From positions 1-28,954 of the forward strand of contig JAKATQ010000006.1 in assembly GCA_021818665.1 (NCBI GenBank): 28,954 bases of DNA. Direction: 5' to 3'. This document shows, piece after piece, positions 1 to 7,717 of this stretch (position 1 is its first letter; each line of letters begins with the position of its first letter). Under the pieces are notes generated by a model that ran no database searches, was not told the origin of the DNA, and saw nothing but the letters and a program-made list of their open reading frames with translations. This DNA comes from Nanobdellota archaeon (GTDB taxonomy: Archaea; Nanobdellota; Nanobdellia; Parvarchaeales; Parvarchaeaceae). A program made the position numbers and the translations under genes.

Positions 1-18
1 AAGCTTCTATGTAAGGAA

Positions 19-428
19 TCATCTGTAAATACGACTTTGCCCGCTTCGTACTTTAATTGCAGGTCCGTTCTTTATCTTCTTAAAGAAGGTCGAGTTCCGG
101 ATGTAAACCACATATCCCTCTCTACCGTAGACTATTTTATATATACTTTCAAGATAGTCCGCTATTACTTGAAAAGTTTATCACGTCATTTTGTGCGGTA
201 GTTTGTGGAATAATTCGGTTTTCTTATATTCTCCGCTGTTTTCGTTGATAAAATCTTCTATATAAATTGATATTATCAAAGCCTTTCCTTTTGTGATAGT
301 AATCTAATTCCATGGTATTTAACGCATCCACAAAGGTGATTTTTAACCCAGATATTAATAACCTCTATAGCAATAGCTTTATCTATTTTCTGCCAGCTAA
401 AATAGTAATAAATATAAGAAAAATTCAT
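19..428 (-). pseudogene. Decayed AT-rich reading frame, family not recognised
   Basis: No intact gene is visible in the first 480 bases. The minus strand carries protein-like stretches in alternating frames. An ATG at 428 opens a 50-codon frame (starts MNFSYIYYYFSWQKIDKAIA) ending in TGA at 276-278. A second frame reads FVDALNTMELDYYHKRKGFD. A third reads YIEDFINENSGEYKKTELFH, meets TGA-TAA near 180, and continues as YLESIYKIVYGREGYVVYIR to a TGA at 19-21. The simplest reading is one gene broken by about two frameshifts and stop codons. I do not recognise the family; a decayed mobile-element gene is possible but not shown. Chance frames in AT-rich DNA are the alternative. Confidence 0.35.
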
Positions 429-482
429 AGTTCTGCCCAAAAGGACCTTAGGTAGACCGTTTGTAAACTTATTGAATATCGT

Positions 483-555
483 TGCCCCGACCGGGATTTG
501 AACCCGGGTTTCCGCCTCGAAAGGGCGATGTCCTTGGCCACTAGACTATCGGGGC
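483..555 (-). tRNA. tRNA-Glu (UUC)
   Basis: The minus strand folds as a complete cloverleaf: acceptor GCCCCGA/TCGGGGC, D-stem GTCT/GGAC, anticodon stem TCGCC/GGCGG around loop CTTTCGA (anticodon TTC), T-arm CCGGG-TTCAAAT-CCCGG and discriminator A at 483. There is no intron and CCA is not encoded. A TATA-like CTTATATAAAC lies about 50 bases upstream (600-610). A perfect 6-base inverted repeat with a 3-base loop (561-575) sits in the presumed 5' leader. Confidence 0.95.
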
Positions 556-632
556 TAAGTACTCCTTCTAGGAGTGTACAAAGAATTAAACAGTCGTTTG
601 TTTATATAAGAATCGGATGTCTGTCTTGTTAT

Positions 633-1058
633 CTAGTAAGCTCCAGCGCCCTCTTTAGCCAGATAGCTTCTAAACCCATCGAGGAACCCCTTTGGTTTTT
701 CCAGCCCCTTGTTGCTGGTATGCTTTATGAAGAATCGGTCTACGGCCTCTAGTGCCCGCGGTTCCCTCTCATCGACCGAGACCACGTGGCTTTTTATTGA
801 TGTCCTCATGTCGTCTCCTAGCGCGACCTCTCTGACTACATAAAAATCATTAACTTCTCATAGGCGCCCGGTCTTTATGTTGTAGGCCAGTCTCGGCAAT
901 GCTACCAGCCTCTCGTAGACAGAACCGTGTTTTAGCCCGCGGCTATCTAGATAAGAGAGTATCAGTTTCTCGAGCGTTTCTGGTGTGAACCGGTCCATAA
1001 GTATGACCTCTAGTGGTGTAGATCCGGTACTCGGACTAGCTTCATTGTTTCTCCCCAT
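633..1058 (-). pseudogene. Unknown 141-residue protein interrupted by one in-frame TGA
   Basis: From ATG 1058 the frame runs 66 codons, meets TGA at 860-858, then continues without a shift for 74 more protein-like codons (EVNDFYVVREVALGDDMRTS and onward) to TAG at 635-633. Both halves have ordinary amino acid composition, so this looks like one gene with a single nonsense codon. A second possible start (MDRFTPETLEK) lies 21 codons in. I do not recognise the family. TGA ends several neighbouring genes normally (GH57, TrpRS, Sm), so general recoding is excluded. A recent nonsense mutation or base-call error is most likely; programmed readthrough is possible but unsupported. tRNA-Glu follows 77 bases downstream on the same strand. 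Confidence 0.55.
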
Positions 1059-1192
1059 ACAGCATATCCTTAGCGGCCCTATGGGCGCCTATAACTTTAG
1101 TATGATATGAGCGGTTTGCCGCAGTATCAATCTATGCAAAAACGTTAAAAGCTTAATAGCGAGCAAAGAGGGGTTATCATTGGGCAGGACAT

Positions 1193-2389
1193 ATGCCGAA
1201 CGTCACGTTTTATTTCGAGGTGCACCAGCCTTTTCGGCTGAAGAGGGTGTTCTCCTTCAAGGGCTCGCCGGAGTTCATAGACTGGGAAAGGAACAGGGAG
1301 ATCTTCAACAAGGTCGCAGACAAGTGCTACCTGCCAGCGACTAAAACGTTTATCGCGCTGACTAAAGAACACCCGGAATTCAAGACGAGCTTCTCGTTCA
1401 CAGGGACGTTCCTGGAGCAGGCTGAAAAGTTCAGGCCGGAAGTGATAGCCACCTTTCAGGAGCTTTTTGACGCCGGCAGGATGGACGTGCTCGACGAAAC
1501 TTATTACCACTCCCTCGCATATCTCATGGACAAGGCAGAATACATGGCGCAGATAAATCTGCACAGGCAGGCGATACAGAAATACTTCGGTTATAAGCCG
1601 AAGGTGTTCAGGAACACGGAAGCGATGTACTCTAACGACATCGCAGACATAGCGGCGAAGATGGGCTATTCCGCGATCCTCATGGAGGGCTGGGATAAGC
1701 ATCTGGGGTGGAGATCCCCCAACTACGTTTATACACCACCGTCCGGTTCGATAGCGCTGCTGCTCAGGAACTACAGACTTAGCGACGACGTGGCGTTCAG
1801 GTTCTCGTCCCGCGGCTGGAGCGAATGGCCGCTTACGTCCGAAAAATACGCGGACTGGATATCGAAGAACGAGGGAGACACGGTGAACCTTTTCATGGAC
1901 TACGAGACTTTCGGAGAGCACCAATGGAGGGATACGGGGATATTCGATTTCCTAAAAACTCTGCCTGCGCAGCTGTTGGGGCGCGGCGTAGGTTTCGATA
2001 CGGTAACCGATCTGGCGACCATTAAACCGGTCGGAGTGATAGACGCGCCGCAGGTGGTTTCATGGGCAGACCTAGATCGGGACCTGTCGGCTTGGCTTGG
2101 TAACAAGATGCAGGACGCGGCTTTCGAGAAGCTGAAGGCGCTGGGTCCGGCCGTCCTGTCGACCGAAGACGAAGAACTCATAAAAAAATGGAGGATACTG
2201 CAGACATCGGACAATTTTTATTACATGTGCACAAAGTGGTTCGCCGACGGCGACATACACAAATATTTCAACGCGTACAACTCGCCGTACACGGCTTACG
2301 TAAACTACATGAATATCCTGGCTTCATTGGAAAAAGAAGTCAACTCGCTCTTAGAGCGGCGTCATAAGCACGGGCATAAAGAGGAATGA
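1193..2389 (+). CDS. GH57 family glycoside hydrolase (alpha-amylase type)
   Basis: This is a 398-residue retaining GH57 enzyme predicted to cut or transfer alpha-1,4-glucans in the cytoplasm; no signal peptide is seen. The family's conserved regions are present: HQP at residues 11-13 (FYFEVHQPF), the FSFTGTFLEQ segment near 67-76, ETYYHSLAYL near 102-111, the nucleophile Glu143 in FRNTEAMYS, and the acid/base Asp236 in MDYETFGEHQ. The length fits the short catalytic-only GH57 subgroup. The start has a possible CAGGAC ribosome site just upstream. The 3' end overlaps the convergent glycogen synthase gene by 50 bases, so both enzymes probably act on the same storage glucan. Exact specificity (amylase, branching or 4-alpha-glucanotransferase) cannot be read from motifs alone. 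Confidence 0.93.
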   Translation: MPNVTFYFEVHQPFRLKRVFSFKGSPEFIDWERNREIFNKVADKCYLPATKTFIALTKEHPEFKTSFSFTGTFLEQAEKFRPEVIATFQELFDAGRMDVLDETYYHSLAYLMDKAEYMAQINLHRQAIQKYFGYKPKVFRNTEAMYSNDIADIAAKMGYSAILMEGWDKHLGWRSPNYVYTPPSGSIALLLRNYRLSDDVAFRFSSRGWSEWPLTSEKYADWISKNEGDTVNLFMDYETFGEHQWRDTGIFDFLKTLPAQLLGRGVGFDTVTDLATIKPVGVIDAPQVVSWADLDRDLSAWLGNKMQDAAFEKLKALGPAVLSTEDEELIKKWRILQTSDNFYYMCTKWFADGDIHKYFNAYNSPYTAYVNYMNILASLEKEVNSLLERRHKHGHKEE

Positions 2390-4115
2390 ACTTAGCCCAA
2401 CCGAACTGCTCCGCAGTCTGTCTCGCAGACAGTCTAAGCTTGAGCCTGGCGTCCTCGTTCATGGATACTATGTTCAGCATGTCCGCTGCTATGTGTTTGA
2501 CGACGTCCGTCCGGTTTTTACCGACCAGCTTTTCTATAAAGATGCCCGGGTTAGTCGTCTTTACATTTCCCTCGCAATAGTCACCGAAACCGGAATGGTC
2601 CGTCGTGAAGGCCATGCTCATGTACGATGCGGCTTCCAGTGGCGTGTATCCGAATGGTTCGTATTTGGAGAGGAAGAATCCGGCCGTGGAAGCGGCTAGC
2701 AGTTCATTGTACGTTAGGTTAAGGAGTTCGTCCCCGACCGTAAGGTATTTAGGATAGAATATGACTTTAACGTGGTTCGTCTGCGAGTTGTCAAGGCCGT
2801 TCTCCCTGAGCTTTTTTATTATCAGGTCGTCGGATTCCTGATAGGAGAGCATAAAGGGGCAAAGCGGAGGGTTTGTCGGCTTTTGCTTTGTTAACTGCGC
2901 GGAAAGGCGTCTAGTGTCGTTAAGTATCTTGCTGTAAGCCTTGTCCAGGACTTTAGCGTTAGAGTCTGTGAATGCGGTGACCAGCTGGTCGAAGTTCTTC
3001 ACGTCCTCGTCCAGCGACGATTTTATGCTTAGGTAGGTGAGGTAGTTCGCGACAACCTCGTTCTTTAAGCCGATAGTCCCGGACGGCACGCTTATCATCG
3101 CCAGCACGTATTTGTCCCCGCTAAGGCTCTTGTCCAACTGGCCTAGCGCGTCTATGAACAGGTCGTATCCTTTGTCGTAGAACTCGTATCTGCCGGCCGT
3201 CGTGAAAACCGGAAGATCCGCCCTCGGGAACTCATAGTATGGCAGAAAGTACCCATCCACAAAGTTCTTTAGTTTCTTCTGCGCGTTGAACCTTAGTAGA
3301 TCCAGGTCCTCCTGATGCGGCAGGTCTATCAAGTCTATCCCGTTGATGGTGACGATGTCAGCCCCTTTTCCCAGGACGAGTTCCGCCTCTTTTCTCACGA
3401 TGTCGCTTACGGTGGTGAATACCGTCGCGTTGTTGGCGCCGGCTTTTTCCGTGAAGTGCTTAGCAGCTACGCCATACTTATACGGCGCAGCCGCGTCGAC
3501 TACCTTCGCGCCGTTTATAAAAGAGAACATGTCCTCACCGGAGTATGCCATGGCGCGCCCGAGCACCGTAGCATGCGTCGTGAAGACAGATGGCAGCGGT
3601 ATCTGCTTTGATTTAAGGTAGAGGATGGCGCCTGCCGAGAGCCACTCGTGCGCCTGCACGACAAGTTTCAGGCCGACGTGTTTGCTTATTGCTTCTACGA
3701 ATGCGCCGGCAACGTAAGCCCATGCTAGTGGTTCGTTGTAGTCTTCCGGGGAATTTAGAGAGTCTATTTTGAACTGGTCCCAAAACTCATTTTTAACTTC
3801 GTTCACGTGGTTTTTTTCGAACTCTTTAGAGTCTATAAGTACGATGTCAACGTCGTTGGCGGAAGTCCACTTGCCGAAATATATCTTTACGCCTTCCAGT
3901 CCGAACTCGGCTATCGCGTCGTTTATGTACTGTGGCGGCGTCGCTTCGATGAACTCGACAGCCGCTTGCGAAGGATTGTAAAAACCGATAGCAAGGTAAT
4001 TCTTGCCGCAAAGCTGTTCGATATAGGCCGATTTCGAAGTAAGTACGGTCCATATCCCGCCAACCTTGTTGCCCGCTTCGAAAGAAACTTCAGCCAGAAA
4101 GTAATCCGAGTCCAC
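2340..4115 (-). CDS. Glycogen synthase, GT3 (eukaryotic-like) family
   Basis: Predicted to elongate alpha-1,4-glucan from a nucleotide-glucose donor. The N-terminal EAGNKVGGIWTVLTSK matches the glycogen_syn/GT3 opening with its substrate-binding Lys and Gly-Gly. AHEWLSAGAILYLK and TTHATVLGR follow in the middle, and the GT-B E-x7-E pair SKYEPFGYTPLEA is at residues 486-494, then SGFGDYCE. The frame is open further upstream to an ATG at 4166, but the added residues are hydrophobic and unlike the family. A TATA box (minus-strand TTTTTATATT, 4136-4145) sits 25 bases before a GTG at 4115, so a leaderless GTG start giving 591 residues is preferred. It is divergent from trxB and its 3' end runs 50 bases into the GH57 gene. 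Confidence 0.9.
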   Translation of the reverse strand: MDSDYFLAEVSFEAGNKVGGIWTVLTSKSAYIEQLCGKNYLAIGFYNPSQAAVEFIEATPPQYINDAIAEFGLEGVKIYFGKWTSANDVDIVLIDSKEFEKNHVNEVKNEFWDQFKIDSLNSPEDYNEPLAWAYVAGAFVEAISKHVGLKLVVQAHEWLSAGAILYLKSKQIPLPSVFTTHATVLGRAMAYSGEDMFSFINGAKVVDAAAPYKYGVAAKHFTEKAGANNATVFTTVSDIVRKEAELVLGKGADIVTINGIDLIDLPHQEDLDLLRFNAQKKLKNFVDGYFLPYYEFPRADLPVFTTAGRYEFYDKGYDLFIDALGQLDKSLSGDKYVLAMISVPSGTIGLKNEVVANYLTYLSIKSSLDEDVKNFDQLVTAFTDSNAKVLDKAYSKILNDTRRLSAQLTKQKPTNPPLCPFMLSYQESDDLIIKKLRENGLDNSQTNHVKVIFYPKYLTVGDELLNLTYNELLAASTAGFFLSKYEPFGYTPLEAASYMSMAFTTDHSGFGDYCEGNVKTTNPGIFIEKLVGKNRTDVVKHIAADMLNIVSMNEDARLKLRLSARQTAEQFGWAKFIPLYARAYDAALRAS

Positions 4116-4135
4116 TTTATAGATAAACAGCACGT

Positions 4136-4188
4136 AATATAAAAACATAACGCGAAAAATCGACATTTTCGCGAAAGCATTTATTGAA
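4136..4188. promoter_or_regulatory. Divergent promoter with central palindrome (glycogen synthase / trxB)
   Basis: Two TATA boxes face away from each other: minus-strand TTTTTATATT (4136-4145), 25 bases before the GTG of glycogen synthase, and CATTTATTGA (4179-4188), 24 bases before the GTG of trxB. Between them lies a perfect inverted repeat, CGCGAAAA (4151-4158) and TTTTCGCG (4166-4173), with a 7-base spacer. Its position suggests an operator read by one regulator for both genes; the regulator is unknown. Confidence 0.6.
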
Positions 4189-4206
4189 AGACATACTTAA
4201 TATCTC

Positions 4207-5127
4207 GTGGTAGAGCGGCTTATAATCATAGGTTCTGGGCCTGCAGGCTACACCGCAGCCATCTACGGTGTAAGAGACGGACTGGATCCTTTGCTGATAC
4301 GAGGATTTCAGGCTGGCGGCCAACTTACAATAACGTCCGATGTCGAAAATTTCCCGGGATTCACGTCTATTCTGGGGCCCGACCTGATGGACAAGATGTA
4401 CGAGCAGATAAAGTCGCTCAAATGCCGGACGATAGACGACGACGTCACGAAGGTGGACTTTGGTCATTATCCGTATAGGATCTTCGTCGAAGAAAAGGTC
4501 TATGAGGCGTACTCCATAATCATCGCTACAGGGGCAAATGCAAAATGGCTCGGCCTTGCGAACGAGAAGCGTCTAGTGGGCAAAGGAGTGTCCGGATGCG
4601 CTACGTGCGACGGCCCGTTTTTTAGGAACAAAGACGTCGTTGTCGTGGGTGGCGGAGACAGTGCGATGGAGGATGCGACGTATCTCTCAAAGATAGCCAA
4701 GAGCGTCACGATAATCCATAGGAAAGGTTCTTTCAGAGCCAGTAAAGCCATGCAGGACAAGGCCCTATCTGACAAGAAAATAAAAGTCATCTGGAACACG
4801 GAGGTAGAGGATGTGCTAGGCGCGGATCGCATATCCGGACTTAAGATAAAAAATAGCGTTACCGGAAAGGAGGCGACGTTCCCTACAGAAGGGCTTTTCG
4901 TCGCGATAGGCCATGAACCGAACACGGGGCCGTTCAGAGGACAGATAGACGTAGACGAATCCGGCTACGTGGTGACGCACGCCGTTACTAGGACGAGCAA
5001 AGAAGGGATATTTGCGGCAGGTGACGTGCAGGACAGGCACTATAAACAGGCGGTGGTCGCGGCAGGGTTTGGCTGCATGGCCGCCATAGATGCGAGGGAA
5101 TTTCTCGCGGGCAAGAAGCTAATCTAA
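4207..5127 (+). CDS. trxB: Thioredoxin reductase (FAD/NADPH, class II pyridine nucleotide-disulfide family)
   Basis: A 306-residue flavoprotein of the short bacterial/archaeal thioredoxin reductase type that transfers electrons from NAD(P)H to thioredoxin. Visible in order: FAD-binding GSGPAGYTAA (9-18), the second FAD/dimer segment with ATGA (107-110), redox CATC at Cys131 and Cys134, nucleotide-binding GGGDSAMEDA (148-157) and C-terminal GIFAAGD. The start codon is GTG, preceded 24 bases upstream by a TATA box, which implies a leaderless mRNA. The 3' end overlaps convergent galT by 9 bases. It could serve the membrane-anchored thioredoxin of the nearby mer operon or a cytoplasmic thioredoxin elsewhere; the sequence does not decide this. 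Confidence 0.93.
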   Translation: MVERLIIIGSGPAGYTAAIYGVRDGLDPLLIRGFQAGGQLTITSDVENFPGFTSILGPDLMDKMYEQIKSLKCRTIDDDVTKVDFGHYPYRIFVEEKVYEAYSIIIATGANAKWLGLANEKRLVGKGVSGCATCDGPFFRNKDVVVVGGGDSAMEDATYLSKIAKSVTIIHRKGSFRASKAMQDKALSDKKIKVIWNTEVEDVLGADRISGLKIKNSVTGKEATFPTEGLFVAIGHEPNTGPFRGQIDVDESGYVVTHAVTRTSKEGIFAAGDVQDRHYKQAVVAAGFGCMAAIDAREFLAGKKLI

Positions 5128-6114
5128 ATCTTTTACAGCGTCGCGGAAATGGTCGGCGTACACTTCAGGCACGACGGTGTTCACGAAAATGCCTTCTCCG
5201 AGTTCTACACCGGCCAATGTCGTCATCCTTGGGTATATCTCCGCGTGCATGTGGAAGGCGTCCTCCGTCTTTAGCTCGTGGAAAACCAGGTTATAATCCT
5301 GTGCACCAAACAGTTTTTTGTTAGTTAGAAGGACAATCTTTATGGCGTGCACGAACTCCCGCTTTTCGTCCATCGATAGTTCTCCGACGTAATTAACGTG
5401 GCGTTTCGGGAGGAGCATGGATTCGCCACCGAATCTCGAGGCGAACGGCGCGATGGCTATCATCCTTTGTCCCTCCCACAAAAGCCGCCCCCTCTCGGTT
5501 TTAAGGGCGTCCTCATAAAGGCACGCACCATAAGCCTTGCCATAACGCCTTACTCGTTTCAGCTCCTTCTTAACGGTCCCGAATATTCCCGGCCAGGCCA
5601 TTATCTGCGTGTGTGGGTGCCCTATGCTGGCTCCGCCAGATACACCGTAGTTCTTGAACACCTGTACGTATTTTATGTATCTACGGGCGTAAAGGGCTTC
5701 TTCCCTGTCTATAAGCACGCCCAACCAGGTCATGAGCTTTTCATCGCCAAATTTCTCCAACAGATCCGTATGTTTTGGGCTCTCTATTACCACTTCGTTG
5801 TATCCATAACCGCCCATCTTGGTAAAAAGCCCCTTATCGTCGCTGTCGGTGAAGAGCGGCGTTGTGCCGGAAAGCTCGGGGAATTTGTTCTGTATGACAA
5901 GGACAGACCACGGGTCTTCCGATCGCGCTATCTCTATGTTAACCACGTGTATGTTTTCCGGTTCGAACGGGCATACGGAAAGGTCTTTTAGCGCGGCATC
6001 CTCTTCTAAGATCTCTTTTGGTCTGACATCACGACCAGGCACGATAATCGAGAGGCGGCCGGTCCTGTAATCCTTACGGATCTCGCTCTCGGCTTTCAAA
6101 GTTTCTGGATCCAT
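5119..6114 (-). CDS. galT: Galactose-1-phosphate uridylyltransferase (GalT-like, HIT superfamily)
   Basis: Predicted to exchange UMP between UDP-sugar and galactose-1-phosphate, feeding UDP-sugars and glucose-1-phosphate. The GalT family features are CPFEPEN near residue 48 (remnant of the metal-binding CPxC), NKFPEL, GYNEVVIESPKH, the active-site HPHTQ at 166-170 with nucleophile His168, and the C-terminal HMHAEIYPR. Length (331 residues) is normal. The frame is open to an ATG at 6153, but the promoter TATA (minus-strand CGTATAAAG, 6136-6144) lies inside that extension and 26 bases before the ATG at 6114, so the shorter leaderless start is chosen. An archaeal ADP/UDP-sugar nucleotidyltransferase of the same fold is the main alternative. 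Confidence 0.87.
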   Translation of the reverse strand: MDPETLKAESEIRKDYRTGRLSIIVPGRDVRPKEILEEDAALKDLSVCPFEPENIHVVNIEIARSEDPWSVLVIQNKFPELSGTTPLFTDSDDKGLFTKMGGYGYNEVVIESPKHTDLLEKFGDEKLMTWLGVLIDREEALYARRYIKYVQVFKNYGVSGGASIGHPHTQIMAWPGIFGTVKKELKRVRRYGKAYGACLYEDALKTERGRLLWEGQRMIAIAPFASRFGGESMLLPKRHVNYVGELSMDEKREFVHAIKIVLLTNKKLFGAQDYNLVFHELKTEDAFHMHAEIYPRMTTLAGVELGEGIFVNTVVPEVYADHFRDAVKDLD

Positions 6115-6235
6115 ACGTTTTAATTCGCATGCTGACTTTATACGTTTTCCCAACGCAGATTCGCCCGCACTGCAGCTGCACAGAGTTTAAACGCAGCAGA
6201 CCCATTAAAAATGGGACGGTGCCGGCAGTCGAAAA

Positions 6236-6310
6236 TGAGACTAGATATTGTAATGTTTACAATCTAAGACAGTTTCCTTTAGTCTCAATAGCTTGCAAAG
6301 CTTTATATAT
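6236..6310 (+). promoter_or_regulatory. mer operon promoter with nested palindromes
   Basis: CTTTATATAT (6301-6310) is a TATA box 26 bases before the first ATG of the operon. Three perfect inverted repeats lie at or upstream of it: ATTGTAA-TGT-TTACAAT (6247-6263), the outer pair TGAGACTA (6236-6243) and TAGTCTCA (6280-6287), and AGCTT-GCA-AAGCT (6290-6302), which covers the BRE position and touches the TATA box. These are good candidate operators for the ArsR-type repressor encoded in the operon, since binding at the last one would block TBP/TFB. Repressor binding itself is inference. Confidence 0.6.
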
Positions 6311-6331
6311 GATAATATTTTCATATAATCA

Positions 6332-6865
6332 ATGATTCAAGAAATAAAGAAAGTGATAACTGTAAAGAAGCATGCCTTGATGTTTGCTGTCCTGTTTACT
6401 GTAGGGTTCGTTCTATATTTTTATCTTTTAGAAAGCTCCGCAACCGGCATAATATACTTTAAATCTTATTATGTTTATTTTGATTTGCTGTCAGCGTTTG
6501 TAGTCTCGTTTTTAGTAAGCTTAGTTATAACGCTTAACGTTTATTCCTATAGATTAAAGGTAAAAACAAGCAAAAAACTCACTTTAAGTTCAATAATAGG
6601 CGCGATGCTCCCAAGCAGTCTGTGCTGTACAAGCATAATACCCTCTTTAATGTCGGTACTCGGATTTTCAACGTCTTTTATAATCGGGAACACCGGGAAA
6701 GTCCAGTCTATCTTTTCCATTTACGCCCCTGCATTTATCGGATTAGGGGCGATAACAGCATTTTTTGGATTAATGCAGATAACAAAAAATATCAATGCAA
6801 GCTGTAGCCTGAAATCAAATTTAAAAGAAGACTGTTGCAAGGTTAAAAATGAAAATAAAAGTTAA
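6332..6865 (+). CDS. Four-helix membrane protein with vicinal cysteines, probable Hg(II) transporter (MerT-like role)
   Basis: A 177-residue integral membrane protein with hydrophobic segments near residues 15-33, 48-70, 85-112 and 127-150. The third segment contains Cys98-Cys99 in LPSSLCCTSI, and the polar C-terminal tail has Cys158 and a second pair, Cys168-Cys169. Paired cysteines in a membrane helix plus cysteines in a soluble segment are the hallmark of mercuric ion transporters such as MerT, though overall I cannot align it to MerT by eye. It is the first gene of the mer operon, with a leaderless start 26 bases after the TATA box, and it overlaps the next gene by 17 bases. Codon use is AT-rich like the rest of the operon. 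A metal-binding membrane protein of another family is the alternative. Confidence 0.7.
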   Translation: MIQEIKKVITVKKHALMFAVLFTVGFVLYFYLLESSATGIIYFKSYYVYFDLLSAFVVSFLVSLVITLNVYSYRLKVKTSKKLTLSSIIGAMLPSSLCCTSIIPSLMSVLGFSTSFIIGNTGKVQSIFSIYAPAFIGLGAITAFFGLMQITKNINASCSLKSNLKEDCCKVKNENKS

Positions 6866-7412
6866 GTACGTTAAGTATGTAGTGTACGCTGTCGTTGCCG
6901 TGATAGCTCTGGTAGTCGTATTGAATTTCTTCGTACTAAACAAAGCAAAATCAGCAACATATCTTTCGGTTGGAGAAACCGCCCCAAATTACACGTTTCA
7001 GTCTGCTAACGGTAGCACAGAAAGCTTAAACAACTACGCGGGAACCCCGCTTCTTTTATGGTTTGTAGCGACTTGGTGCAGTAGCTGTGCGCAAGGCAAC
7101 ACCGTTGTGGCAAACAACCTCGCATTCTTTAAAGCGCACGGTGTAAAAATTTTGGAGCTGGAGCAGTACGACAACCTTGGAAGTCCTGGCGTATCGATCT
7201 CGCAATTTATTTCTCAATATGGAGATAACAACACCTACGTAGAGCCAGGAATCGCAAGTTACAATATGACCTTGGCTTACAACACTCCGCCGGTATTCCA
7301 GCTTGACATTTATTATCTAATAAGTCCGAGCGGTAAGATACTTTACATCGGAGAAGGGATTGCGAACGGAATAGGAAACTTGGAAAACATTATATCTGAG
7401 GACGGTTTATGA
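6849..7412 (+). CDS. Membrane-anchored TlpA/redoxin-type thioredoxin-fold protein
   Basis: A 187-residue protein with an N-terminal hydrophobic anchor (about residues 9-30, after a Lys-rich cytoplasmic start) followed by an extracytoplasmic thioredoxin fold. The active site is Cys77-Ser-Ser-Cys80 in WFVATWCSSC. The opening VGETAPNYTFQSANG resembles the AhpC/TSA-redoxin start, and a cis-Pro segment NTPPVFQLD lies near residue 140. A thioredoxin on the outer face within a mercury operon could bind Hg(II) through its dithiol and pass it to the membrane cysteines, the job MerP does in bacteria, or could keep those cysteines reduced; both are inference. It overlaps the genes on both sides (17 and 4 bases). 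Confidence 0.85.
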   Translation: MKIKVKYVKYVVYAVVAVIALVVVLNFFVLNKAKSATYLSVGETAPNYTFQSANGSTESLNNYAGTPLLLWFVATWCSSCAQGNTVVANNLAFFKAHGVKILELEQYDNLGSPGVSISQFISQYGDNNTYVEPGIASYNMTLAYNTPPVFQLDIYYLISPSGKILYIGEGIANGIGNLENIISEDGL

Positions 7413-7717
7413 AAGATGCGACCGACCTTTTCTTTGATGCCTTTGCAAACAAAAATAGATTTGATATAATTATGAAGCTCAGAAACAAAGAACTATGCGC
7501 CGGAGAACTTCAAAGAGAGTTGAAGATAGAGCAAACAAATCTTTCACACGATTTAAGATGTCTTCTTAACTGTAGGTTTATAAAAGTAAGAAAGAATGGA
7601 AGAAAAAGGGTATACAGCATAAATCATGAAACCAAAGACCTCGTCGATGAAGTTATAAAGCACGTCAAAATATATGAGGCGTACTTGAAAACGTGCGGCA
7701 TATTGAATGAGAGATAA
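7409..7717 (+). CDS. ArsR/SmtB-family winged-helix repressor, probable mercury sensor of the operon
   Basis: A 102-residue winged-helix protein. Residues 7-25 (LFFDAFANKNRFDIIMKLR) are the usual ArsR first helices; ELCAGELQRELKIEQTNLS (29-47) is the metal-box and recognition-helix region, followed by the wing KNGRKRVYSI (62-71). Cys30 sits where ArsR proteins carry the ELC metal-binding cysteine; Cys51, Cys55 and Cys96 are further possible Hg(II) ligands. Known archaeal mer regulators (for example in Sulfolobus) are ArsR-like rather than bacterial MerR, which fits. It overlaps the thioredoxin gene by ATGA and merA by 11 bases, so it is co-translated with the genes it probably controls. Confidence 0.88.
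   Translation: MKDATDLFFDAFANKNRFDIIMKLRNKELCAGELQRELKIEQTNLSHDLRCLLNCRFIKVRKNGRKRVYSINHETKDLVDEVIKHVKIYEAYLKTCGILNER

Noticed and set aside
561..575. ACTCCT-TCT-AGGAGT hairpin upstream of tRNA-Glu as a riboswitch or terminator
   Set aside because: Too short (6 bp), no T-run follows, and it lies in the probable tRNA leader; no function can be argued.
858..860. Selenocysteine at the in-frame TGA
   Set aside because: No SECIS-like hairpin, no selenoprotein family match and no Sec machinery in view; a nonsense mutation is simpler.
1145..1924. 259-codon minus-strand open frame opposite the GH57 gene
   Set aside because: It lies antisense to a clear GH57 gene, and its composition (Arg/His/Val-rich) is typical of a shadow frame; no family motif is present.
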